Below are positions 24,680 through 33,545 of a DNA stretch of 61,817 bases, piece after piece. The stretch is from the NCBI GenBank assembly GCA_964350315.1, contig CAYGJD010000011.1:1-61817 (forward strand), given 5' to 3'. Each line of letters starts with the position of its first letter. Positions within the stretch are counted from its first letter, which is position 1. A program made the position numbers and the translations under genes. Source of the stretch: JAJZEO01 sp964350315 (GTDB taxonomy: Bacteria > Chlamydiota > Chlamydiia > Chlamydiales > 2-12-FULL-49-11). The notes below the pieces were generated by a model. The model searched no databases and was not told the DNA's origin. It saw only the letters and a list, made by a program, of their open reading frames with translations.

Positions 24680-26034
24680 TTGTCTACTAATAATCGAGTC
24701 ACAGCATATGGAATTTTAGCCTGGATCTTAACTGTATCCTTTTTTTTCTATGAGTATTTTTTAAGAGTCTTGCCCGCCACAGTTGCAAAAAACATGATCG
24801 AGAGTCTTGCTTTAAACGTTGATCAATTTGCACTTATTGGCTCTGCATACTATTTTACTTATGCTTTTATGCAAATTCCCGCTGGCCTACTTTTTGATAA
24901 AATTTCTCCTAGGATTCTTCTTACATCCGCATGTGCTCTTTGTTCCTTTGCTACTGTATGGCTAGCTTTATCTCATTCTTTCCTTCCTGCATTTATGAGC
25001 CGTCTTCTCGTCGGCGCTGGCTCAGCATTTGGTTACGTTGCATTAATGTCCGTCACTTTAAATTGGTTCCCAAAAAAATATTTTGCTTCTCTTTTTGGTA
25101 GTGGACAATTTTTTGGAGCTCTTGGCCCTATCGCAGCCGGTGCACCTGTCATACTATTTATTAATGCAACAAATGGGAATTGGAGAAGTGTTTTCATATG
25201 GATTGCAATTGTTGGTGGAATTCTTTCGTTTCTGATTGCTGTGTTTTCAAAAGACAAACAAAGAAATAGTAAAGACATTCTCTTTATCGACAAAAAGGAA
25301 CCTTTTTTTAAAAGTATAAAACCCCTTATTTCAACAACCCAGGTTTGGTTTCTTATTCTATATGCATCTACTGTCTATGTTTCCCTACCTTTACTTGGGG
25401 CTTTTTGGGGTCCATCATTTCTTGAATCACGTGGTTACCCAAGTTCAATATCAGCTCTTATGATTTCTATGATTTGGCTCGGACTAGCCGTAGGAGCACC
25501 AATTACCGGGAGAATTTCTGACCTAATCAAACGCCGTAAATCTGTGTTAGTATTTTGCGCAGCGCTAGGGGCCTCTTCTTCATTGATTATCTTATTTATT
25601 CCCCACATAAATGTTATTATCCTTGGTGCTCTTTTTCTTGGGATTGGCCTATCAGGCTCTGGTCAAGGCCTTTCTTTTGCAGTCTTAATGGAGCATGCCC
25701 CTAGTGCAGTACGAGGAACTATTCTTGGTTTTGGAAACACCTTTTTAATGGGCTTTTCCGCAGTCCTTCCACTTTTTGCTACAACACTCATCCAATCTTT
25801 TGCAGAAAATGGAGTCCTAACTACAGCAGCATTTACAAAAGGCTTAATGATTATCCCTATTACATTTGGGATTGCATTTGTAACTTCATTGTTTGGAATT
25901 AAAGAAACCTACTGCAGAGACCAAAATAAAATCTATCAGCTTAAAAAATAACCTCTACCCCTTCAAACTTAATTCCTTTTCTGCTAGAATCCAATTATCC
26001 GAAAAAAACTTTAGGAATTATATGTTTTGCAGTA
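24618..26034 (+). repeat. Tandem duplication, unit 2
   Basis: Second copy of the unit described for 23081-24500. The intergenic part after MFS copy 2 (about 25977-26034) keeps the CTGCTA.AAT block and the bases before an ATG at 26022, as after copy 1. Confidence 0.75.
24680..25951 (+). CDS. MFS transporter, copy 2
   Basis: 423 residues, the same length as copy 1 with no gaps apparent, and clearly a close paralogue: most helices are identical or conservatively changed. Differences gather in the central cytoplasmic loop (about 195-215) and in the interdomain positions. The TTG start follows the stop of the remnant frame with AAGAGG upstream, as in copy 1. It may have the same or a slightly shifted substrate range. 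Confidence 0.92.
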   Translation: MSTNNRVTAYGILAWILTVSFFFYEYFLRVLPATVAKNMIESLALNVDQFALIGSAYYFTYAFMQIPAGLLFDKISPRILLTSACALCSFATVWLALSHSFLPAFMSRLLVGAGSAFGYVALMSVTLNWFPKKYFASLFGSGQFFGALGPIAAGAPVILFINATNGNWRSVFIWIAIVGGILSFLIAVFSKDKQRNSKDILFIDKKEPFFKSIKPLISTTQVWFLILYASTVYVSLPLLGAFWGPSFLESRGYPSSISALMISMIWLGLAVGAPITGRISDLIKRRKSVLVFCAALGASSSLIILFIPHINVIILGALFLGIGLSGSGQGLSFAVLMEHAPSAVRGTILGFGNTFLMGFSAVLPLFATTLIQSFAENGVLTTAAFTKGLMIIPITFGIAFVTSLFGIKETYCRDQNKIYQLKK

Positions 26035-26174
26035 AACTTTTCAGTAAAGCTCTAAAGAATAAACGAAAAAATGCTAAATCACAGGCTATAAATTGCGATT
26101 CGGAAAATACAACTGTTACTACAGAAAAAAAAATTCGGCAACCACGCCAAAGTACAAAAAAAAATATTACTTAA
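26022..26174 (+). CDS. Possible small basic protein of 50 residues
   Basis: The ATG at 26022 lies in the duplicated leader at the same place as the ATG at 24488, with TTTAGGAA upstream. The product is lysine/arginine rich (MFCSKLFSKALKNKRK...) with no recognised domain. Its sequence does not clearly match the start of the other small frame. It may be real, or simply a frame opened by the duplicated start region. Confidence 0.35.
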   Translation: MFCSKLFSKALKNKRKNAKSQAINCDSENTTVTTEKKIRQPRQSTKKNIT

Positions 26175-26188
26175 CACAAAAGATTTTA

Positions 26189-26242
26189 CTCTTCTTGCTG
26201 TTAGTTTCACGTCGATTTTTTGCAAACAAGCAGCAAGAAGAG
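26189..26242. repeat. Twelve-base inverted repeat
   Basis: CTCTTCTTGCTG (26189-26200) and CAGCAAGAAGAG (26231-26242) form a perfect stem with a 30-base loop, between the small frame at 26022 and the convergent gene ending at 26280. It may end transcription from either side; no T-run follows. Confidence 0.45.
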
Positions 26243-26279
26243 CTTCATAAACTCATAGACAAATTCAGCCTTAAGAAAT

Positions 26280-26912
26280 TTAAATTCCAGCCCGTTTAAA
26301 GACAATGCTTTGTGCTTGTGAAGCTCTTTTCATGATCAGAGGATCGTAATAGTAGTCCATTATTGCTCTTTGGGCTTCGACATATCCAAAATCACCCTTA
26401 AAACCATGTTTTTCCATAATTTTCATATGAAGTGGAAAGATGATTTCAAGAAGATATTTTCTTCGTTCAACCATTGTTATTTCTTTTGGAAAAAGTTTGT
26501 TGATTTGATCTACGCTATGAAGAAAATTATCTGATATCATTTCATCAGCTATGTCACAAATGAGATCTTGCGCTTGCTTGAGGGAGATCTTTTTAAACTT
26601 AGTGAGGCCAAAAGCTTTTTCAAGTAAAAACTCCCACTTCTTTTCATTGATTTTTCTGAGCTCTACATGCTCACTATTAAATTTCAGAAGCTTATCATTG
26701 AAATTGGACAAGCCAATTTGATCTGCTGAAAATCCATGCTCTGCTATCACCGTAATTTGAACCGGTAAAATCGTTCCGATAAACGCCTGCCATCGAATCA
26801 CAATAGGCTCTTCAGACTCTCTAATTCTCTCAAAATCTACTTCTTTATCTTTAAGCGCCTCAAATATCTGAGACTGTATATCAAAAACTTGGTCTAATGT
26901 TAATTCTCTCAT
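26280..26912 (-). CDS. Hypothetical protein with an internal duplication
   Basis: 210 residues, helical, no signal or membrane segment. Residues 49-61 (LPVQITVIAEHGF) and 159-171 (FPLHMKIMEKHGF) match, and so do 8-20 and 113-125 (QVFDIQSQIFEAL, QAQDLICDIADEM), so the protein is two copies of a domain of about 100 residues. I do not recognise the domain. The C-terminal end is basic. No neighbour shares its strand closely; tRNA-Leu lies upstream on the same strand. Confidence 0.75.
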   Translation of the reverse strand: MRELTLDQVFDIQSQIFEALKDKEVDFERIRESEEPIVIRWQAFIGTILPVQITVIAEHGFSADQIGLSNFNDKLLKFNSEHVELRKINEKKWEFLLEKAFGLTKFKKISLKQAQDLICDIADEMISDNFLHSVDQINKLFPKEITMVERRKYLLEIIFPLHMKIMEKHGFKGDFGYVEAQRAIMDYYYDPLIMKRASQAQSIVFKRAGI

Positions 26913-27128
26913 AATCGAATCCTTTTATTAGAAAAATTATATCATACAGAGGGTAATCATCCCCAGATTAAAGTTTTTGCTTTTGCTAAAAATTAAGCCT
27001 TATTCTAAGGCAAATGCAAGACGTTTACTCCTCAGAACTCACCTGTGAATAAATGTACTTTGTTTCTTGATCTTGAATTGTTTTAAGAAATTTAAAAAGT
27101 AGTCAAATTGAACGACTGATTAAAAAGA

Positions 27129-27211
27129 TGCCCAGGGCGGGACTCGAACCCGCACGGGATTGCTCCCAAAGGATTTTAAGTCCTTTGTGTCTACCATTCC
27201 ACCACCTGGGC
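27129..27211 (-). tRNA. tRNA-Leu (anticodon UAA)
   Basis: 83 nt read on the minus strand. Acceptor stem GCCCAGG/CCUGGGC with discriminator A, anticodon stem AAGGA/UCCUU with loop CUUAAAA giving anticodon UAA, a long variable arm (GGGAGCAAUCCC region) as expected of class II tRNA-Leu, and T-arm GCGGGUUCGAGUCCCGC. CCA is not encoded. Confidence 0.96.
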
Positions 27212-27301
27212 AATCAGGTGGTGGAAGTTTAACAAATTTTGGAGAATTGTGCAAAGCGGATTCTACTTATTCCTAAACTTATTCTAAATAAGATCAGAGT
27301 A

Positions 27302-28153
27302 TTAGTGAGTTTCCTCATCAGAGTTGACTTTAGCAAAAGGTTCAGCATTGATCTCTTTTTCTTCGAGTTGTTCTCCAGTCTTTGGAGGTTCTGATGCTGT
27401 TGAATCATCTAAAGCACTTTCAATGATAGTCGGCACTTCATCTAACTTAAGAATTGACTCTTCTTTATCTTTCACTTTCTTTGGAAGGGGCTTTCCTTTC
27501 TTAGCAGCACGATCTTTGCTATCTTCAATTGTAAGCGTTTCAGGAGTGCTCTCCATTTGTCTATATCTTTCTATAGTATCAGAGATTAATCCCGGTGGAG
27601 GGGTCAAAAGGTGGCTAAATACAGAAGGTCTTTGAACGTCTCTTAATCCAGATGGCAAAGGAGGTGTTTGTTTGTTTGTCTGACCAGTTGTATTTGTTGG
27701 TGTTGCTATAGATGTTTTTGTAGAAGCAGTTGCTTGAACTTGTGGAACTGTTTCACTTGGCTTAGTTCTACCTCTTCTTCCCTTCTTCTTATCTCTTTTT
27801 TGATCCTGTAGTTTTGAAGCATCAGCAGTTGGTGCTGCAGTTTCTTCTTCTACTTTAGCCACTTTAGCAGGCTCCTTGCCTCCAGCAATCTTGATATTTT
27901 TATCAATATTTGGATTCTTTATGAGGATCCGCGTTTCTTTAACTTCTAAGATTTCAAAATCACTCGCTGGGATGAAGAAAACTCTTGGCTTTTCTTGACA
28001 TCTGTAAAAAAAAGAGCCACTAAATGATACGACTTCAACAGCATCAACGAGATATTCTTCCCCTTGTGCTGATTTACTACTTTTTAATGAGAGTTTATAT
28101 CCATCTTTTGCAGATATAATGGTTTCTATAATGGGGTCACGTGTAAAATTCAT
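27302..28153 (-). CDS. Conserved chlamydial protein of unknown function, gapA-linked (CT504 position)
   Basis: 283 residues. The first 95 residues look folded (beta-rich, RDPIIETIISAKDGYKL..., with a YRCQEKPRVFFIPASDFEIL strand pair); the rest is low-complexity Lys/Glu/Pro/Thr sequence with a basic KKKGRRGRTK patch at about 122-131 and an acidic end. The place after gapA is that of CT504 in C. trachomatis, so orthology is likely by position. No function known to me. It starts 35 bases after gapA and is probably co-transcribed. Confidence 0.75.
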   Translation of the reverse strand: MNFTRDPIIETIISAKDGYKLSLKSSKSAQGEEYLVDAVEVVSFSGSFFYRCQEKPRVFFIPASDFEILEVKETRILIKNPNIDKNIKIAGGKEPAKVAKVEEETAAPTADASKLQDQKRDKKKGRRGRTKPSETVPQVQATASTKTSIATPTNTTGQTNKQTPPLPSGLRDVQRPSVFSHLLTPPPGLISDTIERYRQMESTPETLTIEDSKDRAAKKGKPLPKKVKDKEESILKLDEVPTIIESALDDSTASEPPKTGEQLEEKEINAEPFAKVNSDEETH

Positions 28154-28188
28154 TCTATACCTTTTTGTCTGTGTTACATTTCATTACT

Positions 28189-29199
28189 TTATATTGAAGA
28201 AATGTAACGCATTAAGTCGACACACCTATTGGCATATCCCCATTCGTTGTCATACCAAGCAACGAGTTTAAAAAATTGGGGCGAAAGTTGAATACCTGCG
28301 TTTTTATCATACACTGCTGACAATGGGCATCCAATAAAATCTGACGACACTAGTAGCTCTTCTGTATAACCCAAGATTCCTTGCATATGTGTCTCGCTCG
28401 CTTCTTTCATAAGAGCTGCTATCTCTTCTAAATTAGTGCTCTTTGCTAATCTCACTGTCAAATCAACGACAGACACATCGGTTACGGGAACTCGAAAAGC
28501 CATTCCTGTTAATTTATTTTCTAAGTCTGGTATCACTTTTCCAACTGCCTTTGCAGCTCCTGTTGAAGAAGGGATTATATTGTTTAAAGTTGATCTTTGA
28601 GCTCTTATATCTCTGCCTTTTGCAACATCAACGACTTGTTGAGATGCAGTAGCAGCATGTATAGTTGTCATAAGACCTTCGATTATTTCAAAATTATCAT
28701 TTAAAACTTTTGCTATAGGAGCAAGACAATTTGTTGTACAAGATGCGTTTGAAATAATTCTATTTGTTTCTTTGTTGAAGGAGGTGTTATTGACTCCCAT
28801 AACAAACATTGGTGCATCATTTGATGGTGCTGTAATAATAACTACAGCTGAATTTGCCCCACCTGCTTGATGCTTCTTGGCTTCTTCAATTGTATTAAAA
28901 TGGCCTGTCGCCTCAATAACATAGTCGACAGCTATTTCAGAGTAAGGGATGTTTTGCGGATTACTTTCCGCAAACACCTGAATTCTTTTTTCGTTAACAT
29001 AAATAAAATTAGAATCGACATGAACGTCAGCGTCAAGTCTTCCATGAACTGAATCATTAAGAAATAAATTTGCCAAATGATGAATTGGTGCTAAATCATT
29101 GATAAGAACCACTTCAAATTCTGGATTGTTAACTATAGCTCTAAAAACCAGTCTTCCAATTCGACCAAATCCATTAATAGCTACTCGAATAGCGGCCAT
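28189..29199 (-). CDS. gapA: Glyceraldehyde-3-phosphate dehydrogenase
   Basis: 336 residues, type I GAPDH. NAD-binding INGFGRIGRLVFR (8-20), catalytic Cys154 in SNASCTTNCLAP, and AYDNEWGY-like WYDNEWGYANR near the C-terminus. It makes 1,3-bisphosphoglycerate in glycolysis. It lies 108 bases after rplQ, as in chlamydiae, and may have its own promoter in that gap. Confidence 0.98.
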   Translation of the reverse strand: MAAIRVAINGFGRIGRLVFRAIVNNPEFEVVLINDLAPIHHLANLFLNDSVHGRLDADVHVDSNFIYVNEKRIQVFAESNPQNIPYSEIAVDYVIEATGHFNTIEEAKKHQAGGANSAVVIITAPSNDAPMFVMGVNNTSFNKETNRIISNASCTTNCLAPIAKVLNDNFEIIEGLMTTIHAATASQQVVDVAKGRDIRAQRSTLNNIIPSSTGAAKAVGKVIPDLENKLTGMAFRVPVTDVSVVDLTVRLAKSTNLEEIAALMKEASETHMQGILGYTEELLVSSDFIGCPLSAVYDKNAGIQLSPQFFKLVAWYDNEWGYANRCVDLMRYISSI

Positions 29200-29307
29200 T
29201 TTACCTCAACTTGCTTATCTTAAGCTCAATGTCAATTCAATTATTCTTTTGTTCTAATGCATTTCATTGTAGTTGAGAATGGCCTAAGTTGTAAAGCCTG
29301 AAAATTT

Positions 29308-29733
29308 TTATTCAACAGACTCAATAACACAAACTGTTGCCCCATCACCAACTCTTGATTTGAGTCTTACAATTCTCGTATATCCGCCCGGTCTTTGTTT
29401 AAACTTAGGACCAATCTCTTCAAATAGTTTCTTCACAATCTTTCTATCGTCATTTAGAGGTGACTTATCTCCAGCTTTTACGGCTCTTGCTTCTTTTGAA
29501 GTAAGAGTATTAAAACGAACAGCTAACAATTGAACTGCTCTTCTTCTACTTTGTACCGTATCTTCTTTAGCAAGCGTGATCAAAGGTTCAACGACTTTTC
29601 TTAGTTCTTTTGCTTTTTCAACCGTTGTTGTAAGTTTTTCATGCAAAATAAAAGACTTTGCCAAGTTTCTTAACATTGCCTTACGGTGAGAGCTATTTTT
29701 CCCTAAAGTCGTTGAGTTCTTTCTATGTCTCAT
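29308..29733 (-). CDS. rplQ: 50S ribosomal protein L17
   Basis: 141 residues beginning MRHRKNSTTLGKNSSHRKAM, the L17 signature. L17 binds 23S rRNA near the exit tunnel. It is the last gene of the long ribosomal operon, 29 bases after rpoA. Slightly longer than E. coli L17 (127) through the C-terminal region. Confidence 0.97.
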   Translation of the reverse strand: MRHRKNSTTLGKNSSHRKAMLRNLAKSFILHEKLTTTVEKAKELRKVVEPLITLAKEDTVQSRRRAVQLLAVRFNTLTSKEARAVKAGDKSPLNDDRKIVKKLFEEIGPKFKQRPGGYTRIVRLKSRVGDGATVCVIESVE

Positions 29734-29762
29734 TTTTTATCCTATTAAGTGTTCTAGATTTA

Positions 29763-30851
29763 CTAAATCTCTTTTGCTAATTGAATTTCTGTAACCATAT
29801 CTTTGACATTTTCACGAGTAATTCCATATCTAGTTAGATCCATACCTAGACCAAGACCCATTTCCTCAAGCTTTGCTTTAATCTCATTTAGAGATTTTTT
29901 ACCAAAGTTACGGAACTTAAGCATTTCTGGTTCTGGCATGATAACAAGTTCTGCAATTGTATCAATATTTGCTTGAGATAGACAATTAGTAGAACGTACA
30001 GACAACTCAATTTCAGAGATTTTTAAAGAAAGCTTGTTAATTACAGCATCTCTTTCTGATCTTTCCTCTTCCTCTTCAGCTTCATAAGTGATCGTTTGGA
30101 ACTTCAATTCGTCAAATACAGACAAATGTAATATTCCAATTTGAGTTGAAAAAGTAAGCGCTTCTTTTGCTGTGATTCTTCCATCAGTATAAACTTCTAA
30201 AACAAGTCTATCCATGTCCGTTTCTCCACCAACTCGGCAATTCTCAACGTAATAGTTCACTCTTCTTACAGGAGAGAATGTTGCATCAATGTAAATCTCA
30301 TTGATACCTTTACTTGGTAGATCTACATTCTCAGCAGGAAGATATCCTCTTCCTATTGCAATGCGGAAAGAAGCTTTTCGTAAAAATACTTTAGTCGCAG
30401 TTAATACTTTCGTATCAGGATTAATAACATCAAATCCTGAATCTTTGAATAACTCACCAATTGTAACAATGTGTTGTCCTGATCCTGCATCTAGTTTTTC
30501 TTGCGTAATATCTATATCAACAGTATGTGTCTTAATCGATCTTGATTGAGGGACATCATCTGTTGGTAATTTACGCAACAACGCTGTTTTAAGGTTTAGA
30601 ATGATATGAGTCATATCTTCAATAATACCATCAACAGCCATATATTCATGGGGAACGTCTTCAATAGCAACTGACATAATTGCTGGTGCTTCAAGTGAAG
30701 TCAACATCATACGTCTAAGAGCATTTCCCAAAGTATGTCCAAAGCCTCTCTCAAGAGGTTCAGCAATAATTCGGCAAACTTCTCCAGGACTAGTTGGTTC
30801 TTCTATTTTTATCTTTGTTGGTAATTCAAATTTACCATACTTAACTGCCAT
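29763..30851 (-). CDS. rpoA: DNA-directed RNA polymerase subunit alpha
   Basis: 362 residues. N-terminal dimerisation domain with GFGHTLGNALRRMML (36-50), an acidic linker (EEEEERSER, about 257-265), and C-terminal domain with two helix-hairpin-helix parts (FGKKSLNEIKAKLEEMGLGLG). Longer than E. coli alpha (329). GGGGAG precedes the ATG. In this operon it lies between rpsK and rplQ. Confidence 0.98.
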   Translation of the reverse strand: MAVKYGKFELPTKIKIEEPTSPGEVCRIIAEPLERGFGHTLGNALRRMMLTSLEAPAIMSVAIEDVPHEYMAVDGIIEDMTHIILNLKTALLRKLPTDDVPQSRSIKTHTVDIDITQEKLDAGSGQHIVTIGELFKDSGFDVINPDTKVLTATKVFLRKASFRIAIGRGYLPAENVDLPSKGINEIYIDATFSPVRRVNYYVENCRVGGETDMDRLVLEVYTDGRITAKEALTFSTQIGILHLSVFDELKFQTITYEAEEEEERSERDAVINKLSLKISEIELSVRSTNCLSQANIDTIAELVIMPEPEMLKFRNFGKKSLNEIKAKLEEMGLGLGMDLTRYGITRENVKDMVTEIQLAKEI

Positions 30852-30885
30852 GTCTTAACTCCCCTATGTGGATAACGTGATGGTT

Positions 30886-31302
30886 TTATACTCTTCTTCT
30901 TTTGCGTGGTCTACAACCATTATGTGGAATAGGTGTAACATCACGTATTATTGTTACAGCAAGACCTGCAGAAACAAGTCCTCTAACTGCTGACTCTCTT
31001 CCGGCTCCTGCACCTTTTAACATGACTTCTACTTCTTTCATTCCAAAACTTGCTGCTATTTTGCCTGCATCTTGTGCGGCAACTGTCGCTGCAAATCCAG
31101 AAGACTTCTTAGAACCTGAAAAGTTAACTTTTCCAGCTGATGCCCAAGCAACTACGCTGCCTGATGGATCTGTAATAGTAACAATCGTATTATTGAATGT
31201 TGCTTTAACGTGGGCTACACCAGATGAAATTTGTCTTTTCTTCTTAGCCTTAACCGGCTTTTTCTTCATCACTTTCAGAACTTTTTCTTTCTTCTTTGCC
31301 AC
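30886..31302 (-). CDS. rpsK: 30S ribosomal protein S11
   Basis: 138 residues with GVAHVKATFNNTIVTITD and the C-terminal PHNGCRPRKRRRV, both diagnostic. S11 lines the platform at the E site. The N-terminus is lysine-rich and longer than in E. coli. Confidence 0.98.
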   Translation of the reverse strand: MAKKKEKVLKVMKKKPVKAKKKRQISSGVAHVKATFNNTIVTITDPSGSVVAWASAGKVNFSGSKKSSGFAATVAAQDAGKIAASFGMKEVEVMLKGAGAGRESAVRGLVSAGLAVTIIRDVTPIPHNGCRPRKRRRV

Positions 31303-31328
31303 GAATCATCTCCTATTGTGGATACGAA

Positions 31329-31697
31329 TTACTTCTTCTTATTTGCTATCGTTTTTTTCTTGCCTTTTCTTGTTCTCGCATTTGTCTGAGTTCTTTGTCC
31401 ACGGACCGGCAATCCCATACGATGTCTAATACCTCTATAACAACCAATTGATATCATTCGTTTGATATTTCCCTGTACTTCACGTCTTAAATCACCTTCC
31501 ACCGCATAAGTTGTTTGGATGTGAGAAGTCAATTTAGCTGTTTCAGCTTCTGTCAAAGCTTCTGCCTTCATATCTACGTTCAAGTCTAGAGCTTTAATAA
31601 TTTCTTTTGATCTTGACAACCCAACACCAAATATGTAAGTCAAAGCAATCTCGAGTCGCTTCTTTTTCGGTATGTCAACCCCTGCAATTCTAGGCAT
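31329..31697 (-). CDS. rpsM: 30S ribosomal protein S13
   Basis: 122 residues: MPRIAGVDIPKKKRLEIALT start, GCYRGIRHRMGLPVRGQRT core and the basic tail that reaches the P-site tRNA. 26 bases before rpsK. There is no rpmJ or infA between it and secY. Confidence 0.98.
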   Translation of the reverse strand: MPRIAGVDIPKKKRLEIALTYIFGVGLSRSKEIIKALDLNVDMKAEALTEAETAKLTSHIQTTYAVEGDLRREVQGNIKRMISIGCYRGIRHRMGLPVRGQRTQTNARTRKGKKKTIANKKK

Positions 31698-31721
31698 AAT
31701 TCAATTCCTATTTTCTTATTG

Positions 31722-33095
31722 TTAAAACTTTACTCTCGTTTTTTTTCGACTCATAAACCCATCATATCGATTCATTAACAAATGAGACTCAATTTGCTTC
31801 ATTGTATCAAGCACAACTCCAACTAATATTAGCAAGGAAGTACCACCAAAGAAGTGACTAATGTTTTGATCTATATGCAATAGTTTTCCAATTAACATTG
31901 GTAGTATTGCTATCAAAGCTAAACAAGATGCACCTAAAAAAGTAATCTTATTCATCGTTTTTTCCAAATAATCCTGTGTCGCTTTTCCTTGTCGAACTCC
32001 TGGTATAAAAGCACCATTCTTTTTCATATCAGACGCAATTTGATCTGGATGAAATTGTGAAGCTGTCCAAAAGAAGGTAAAAAACATGATCAGCGTTACA
32101 TAAATTATTCCATAAGCAACTGTTCCTGGTACAAGCATAGAAGCAAAGCTTCCCACAATGCTATTTTTACCCAAAAACTGCGCAATAGTTGCTGGAAACA
32201 TCAGCATTGCTGAAGCAAAAATTACAGGAATAACCCCTGCATAATTCAACTTCAACGGTATATGAGCATCTGATTTTTTCAATTCTCTTTCTGATGAGAC
32301 TCGTCTTGCATACTGTAAAGGAATTTTTCTTGTTCCTTGTATGACTAAAATCGTTCCTAAAACAACAAAAACAAAGAAACTAATCAATATTATTAAGGAA
32401 GAAAATGTAACTTGTCCCACTTCTTGTGATTCAAGATTTAATTGTGAAATCAATGAACCTACTGTTGAAGGAAGAGCTGCTAAAATACCAACTGTAATAA
32501 TTAAACTTACACCATTTCCGATACCGCGTTCAGTAATTTGCTCTCCAATCCACATCAAAAACAGAGTTCCAGTCGTCATTGTTACCATAAATAACATGTA
32601 AAATAACCATGGAAATCCTAAAAACTTAATCGCTAACACTGGATCATAAATGATACCAGGGTTTGTCGTATTAAGATAGAACGCCTCTTTTGCCATCATG
32701 GAGGACTGAAACAAAGCTAAAACAAGTGTTAAAAGCCTTGTATACTTACCAATTTTTCTTTTTCCTTGGTCTGGGTTCTCTTTTATTTCACGTTTGAAAG
32801 AAGGCACAAGGGCCATTAACAATTGTAAAATAATAGAGGATGTTATGTAGGGCATCACACCAAGAGCAATGATAGTCATTTTGGCAAAGGCACCACCAGT
32901 AAACATATCAACCAGCTGGAATAAATTCTGTCCACCTTTTGTCGCAAACTGAAATGCTTTTACTATCTCTGCTGCATTTATTCCTGGAACTGGGATATAC
33001 GCTCCTAAGCGGCACACACCAAGCATCAAGATTGTAAATGCAATCTTAGTTCTTAGTTCTTTTACTGAAAAAATATTCTTTAGTGCTTTGATCAT
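31722..33095 (-). CDS. secY: Protein translocase subunit SecY
   Basis: 457 residues, ten membrane helices. Typical segments are RLGAYIPVPGIN, the FTGGAF plug region, GVMPYITSSIILQLL, and GNGVSLIITVGI. SecY forms the channel of SecYEG for export and membrane insertion. Its ATG overlaps the rplO stop by four bases. Adenylate kinase, which follows secY in many bacteria, is absent; rpsM comes next. Confidence 0.98.
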   Translation of the reverse strand: MIKALKNIFSVKELRTKIAFTILMLGVCRLGAYIPVPGINAAEIVKAFQFATKGGQNLFQLVDMFTGGAFAKMTIIALGVMPYITSSIILQLLMALVPSFKREIKENPDQGKRKIGKYTRLLTLVLALFQSSMMAKEAFYLNTTNPGIIYDPVLAIKFLGFPWLFYMLFMVTMTTGTLFLMWIGEQITERGIGNGVSLIITVGILAALPSTVGSLISQLNLESQEVGQVTFSSLIILISFFVFVVLGTILVIQGTRKIPLQYARRVSSERELKKSDAHIPLKLNYAGVIPVIFASAMLMFPATIAQFLGKNSIVGSFASMLVPGTVAYGIIYVTLIMFFTFFWTASQFHPDQIASDMKKNGAFIPGVRQGKATQDYLEKTMNKITFLGASCLALIAILPMLIGKLLHIDQNISHFFGGTSLLILVGVVLDTMKQIESHLLMNRYDGFMSRKKTRVKF

Positions 33096-33541
33096 TTAAT
33101 AAGTTTCAAAGTCCCTTTTGCTGTTTGTATTTTCTCTTCTGCTGTTTTTGATACTGCATGAACTTCGAAAGTAATTTTTTTAGTTAGTTCACCGTTACCA
33201 AGAATTTTCAATCTAGGCTTAGCTTTACCTGAAAACAAATTCTTTGCTTTTAAAGTATCATGACTTACTACATCGCCTTCTTCGAAATATCTATCTACAA
33301 GAGCTAAGTTTATAGAAAACTCATCCTTTTGAAATCCAGCTCTAGAAAATCCACGTATAGGAATCTTTCGGAAAACAGGTCTCTGTCCACCTTCATTTCC
33401 TGCACGTCTTTTATATCCAGATCTTGCCTTAGCACCTTTTGTACCTCGTCCACAAGTCTTTCCTTTCGATCCAATTCCTCGACCAACTCTCATTGATTTC
33501 TTTTTCGTACGATGAGTGTTTTTTAATTCGTGTAATTTCAT
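33092..33541 (-). CDS. rplO: 50S ribosomal protein L15
   Basis: 149 residues with L15 features: LKNTHRTKKKSMRVGRGIGS start and the glycine/arginine-rich KTCGRGTKGAKARSG loop. It follows rpsE by four bases with no rpmD (L30) between, which fits the absence of L30 in chlamydiae. Confidence 0.97.
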   Translation of the reverse strand: MKLHELKNTHRTKKKSMRVGRGIGSKGKTCGRGTKGAKARSGYKRRAGNEGGQRPVFRKIPIRGFSRAGFQKDEFSINLALVDRYFEEGDVVSHDTLKAKNLFSGKAKPRLKILGNGELTKKITFEVHAVSKTAEEKIQTAKGTLKLIK

Positions 33542-33545
33542 ATTC

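Noticed and set aside
26093..26299. A 68-codon plus-strand frame after the MFS duplicate
   Set aside because: It overlaps another small frame and the end of the convergent gene and has no ribosome binding site. The inverted repeat inside it is a better explanation.
30902..31429. A 175-codon plus-strand frame across rpsK and rpsM
   Set aside because: Antisense to two certain ribosomal protein genes; a common artefact.
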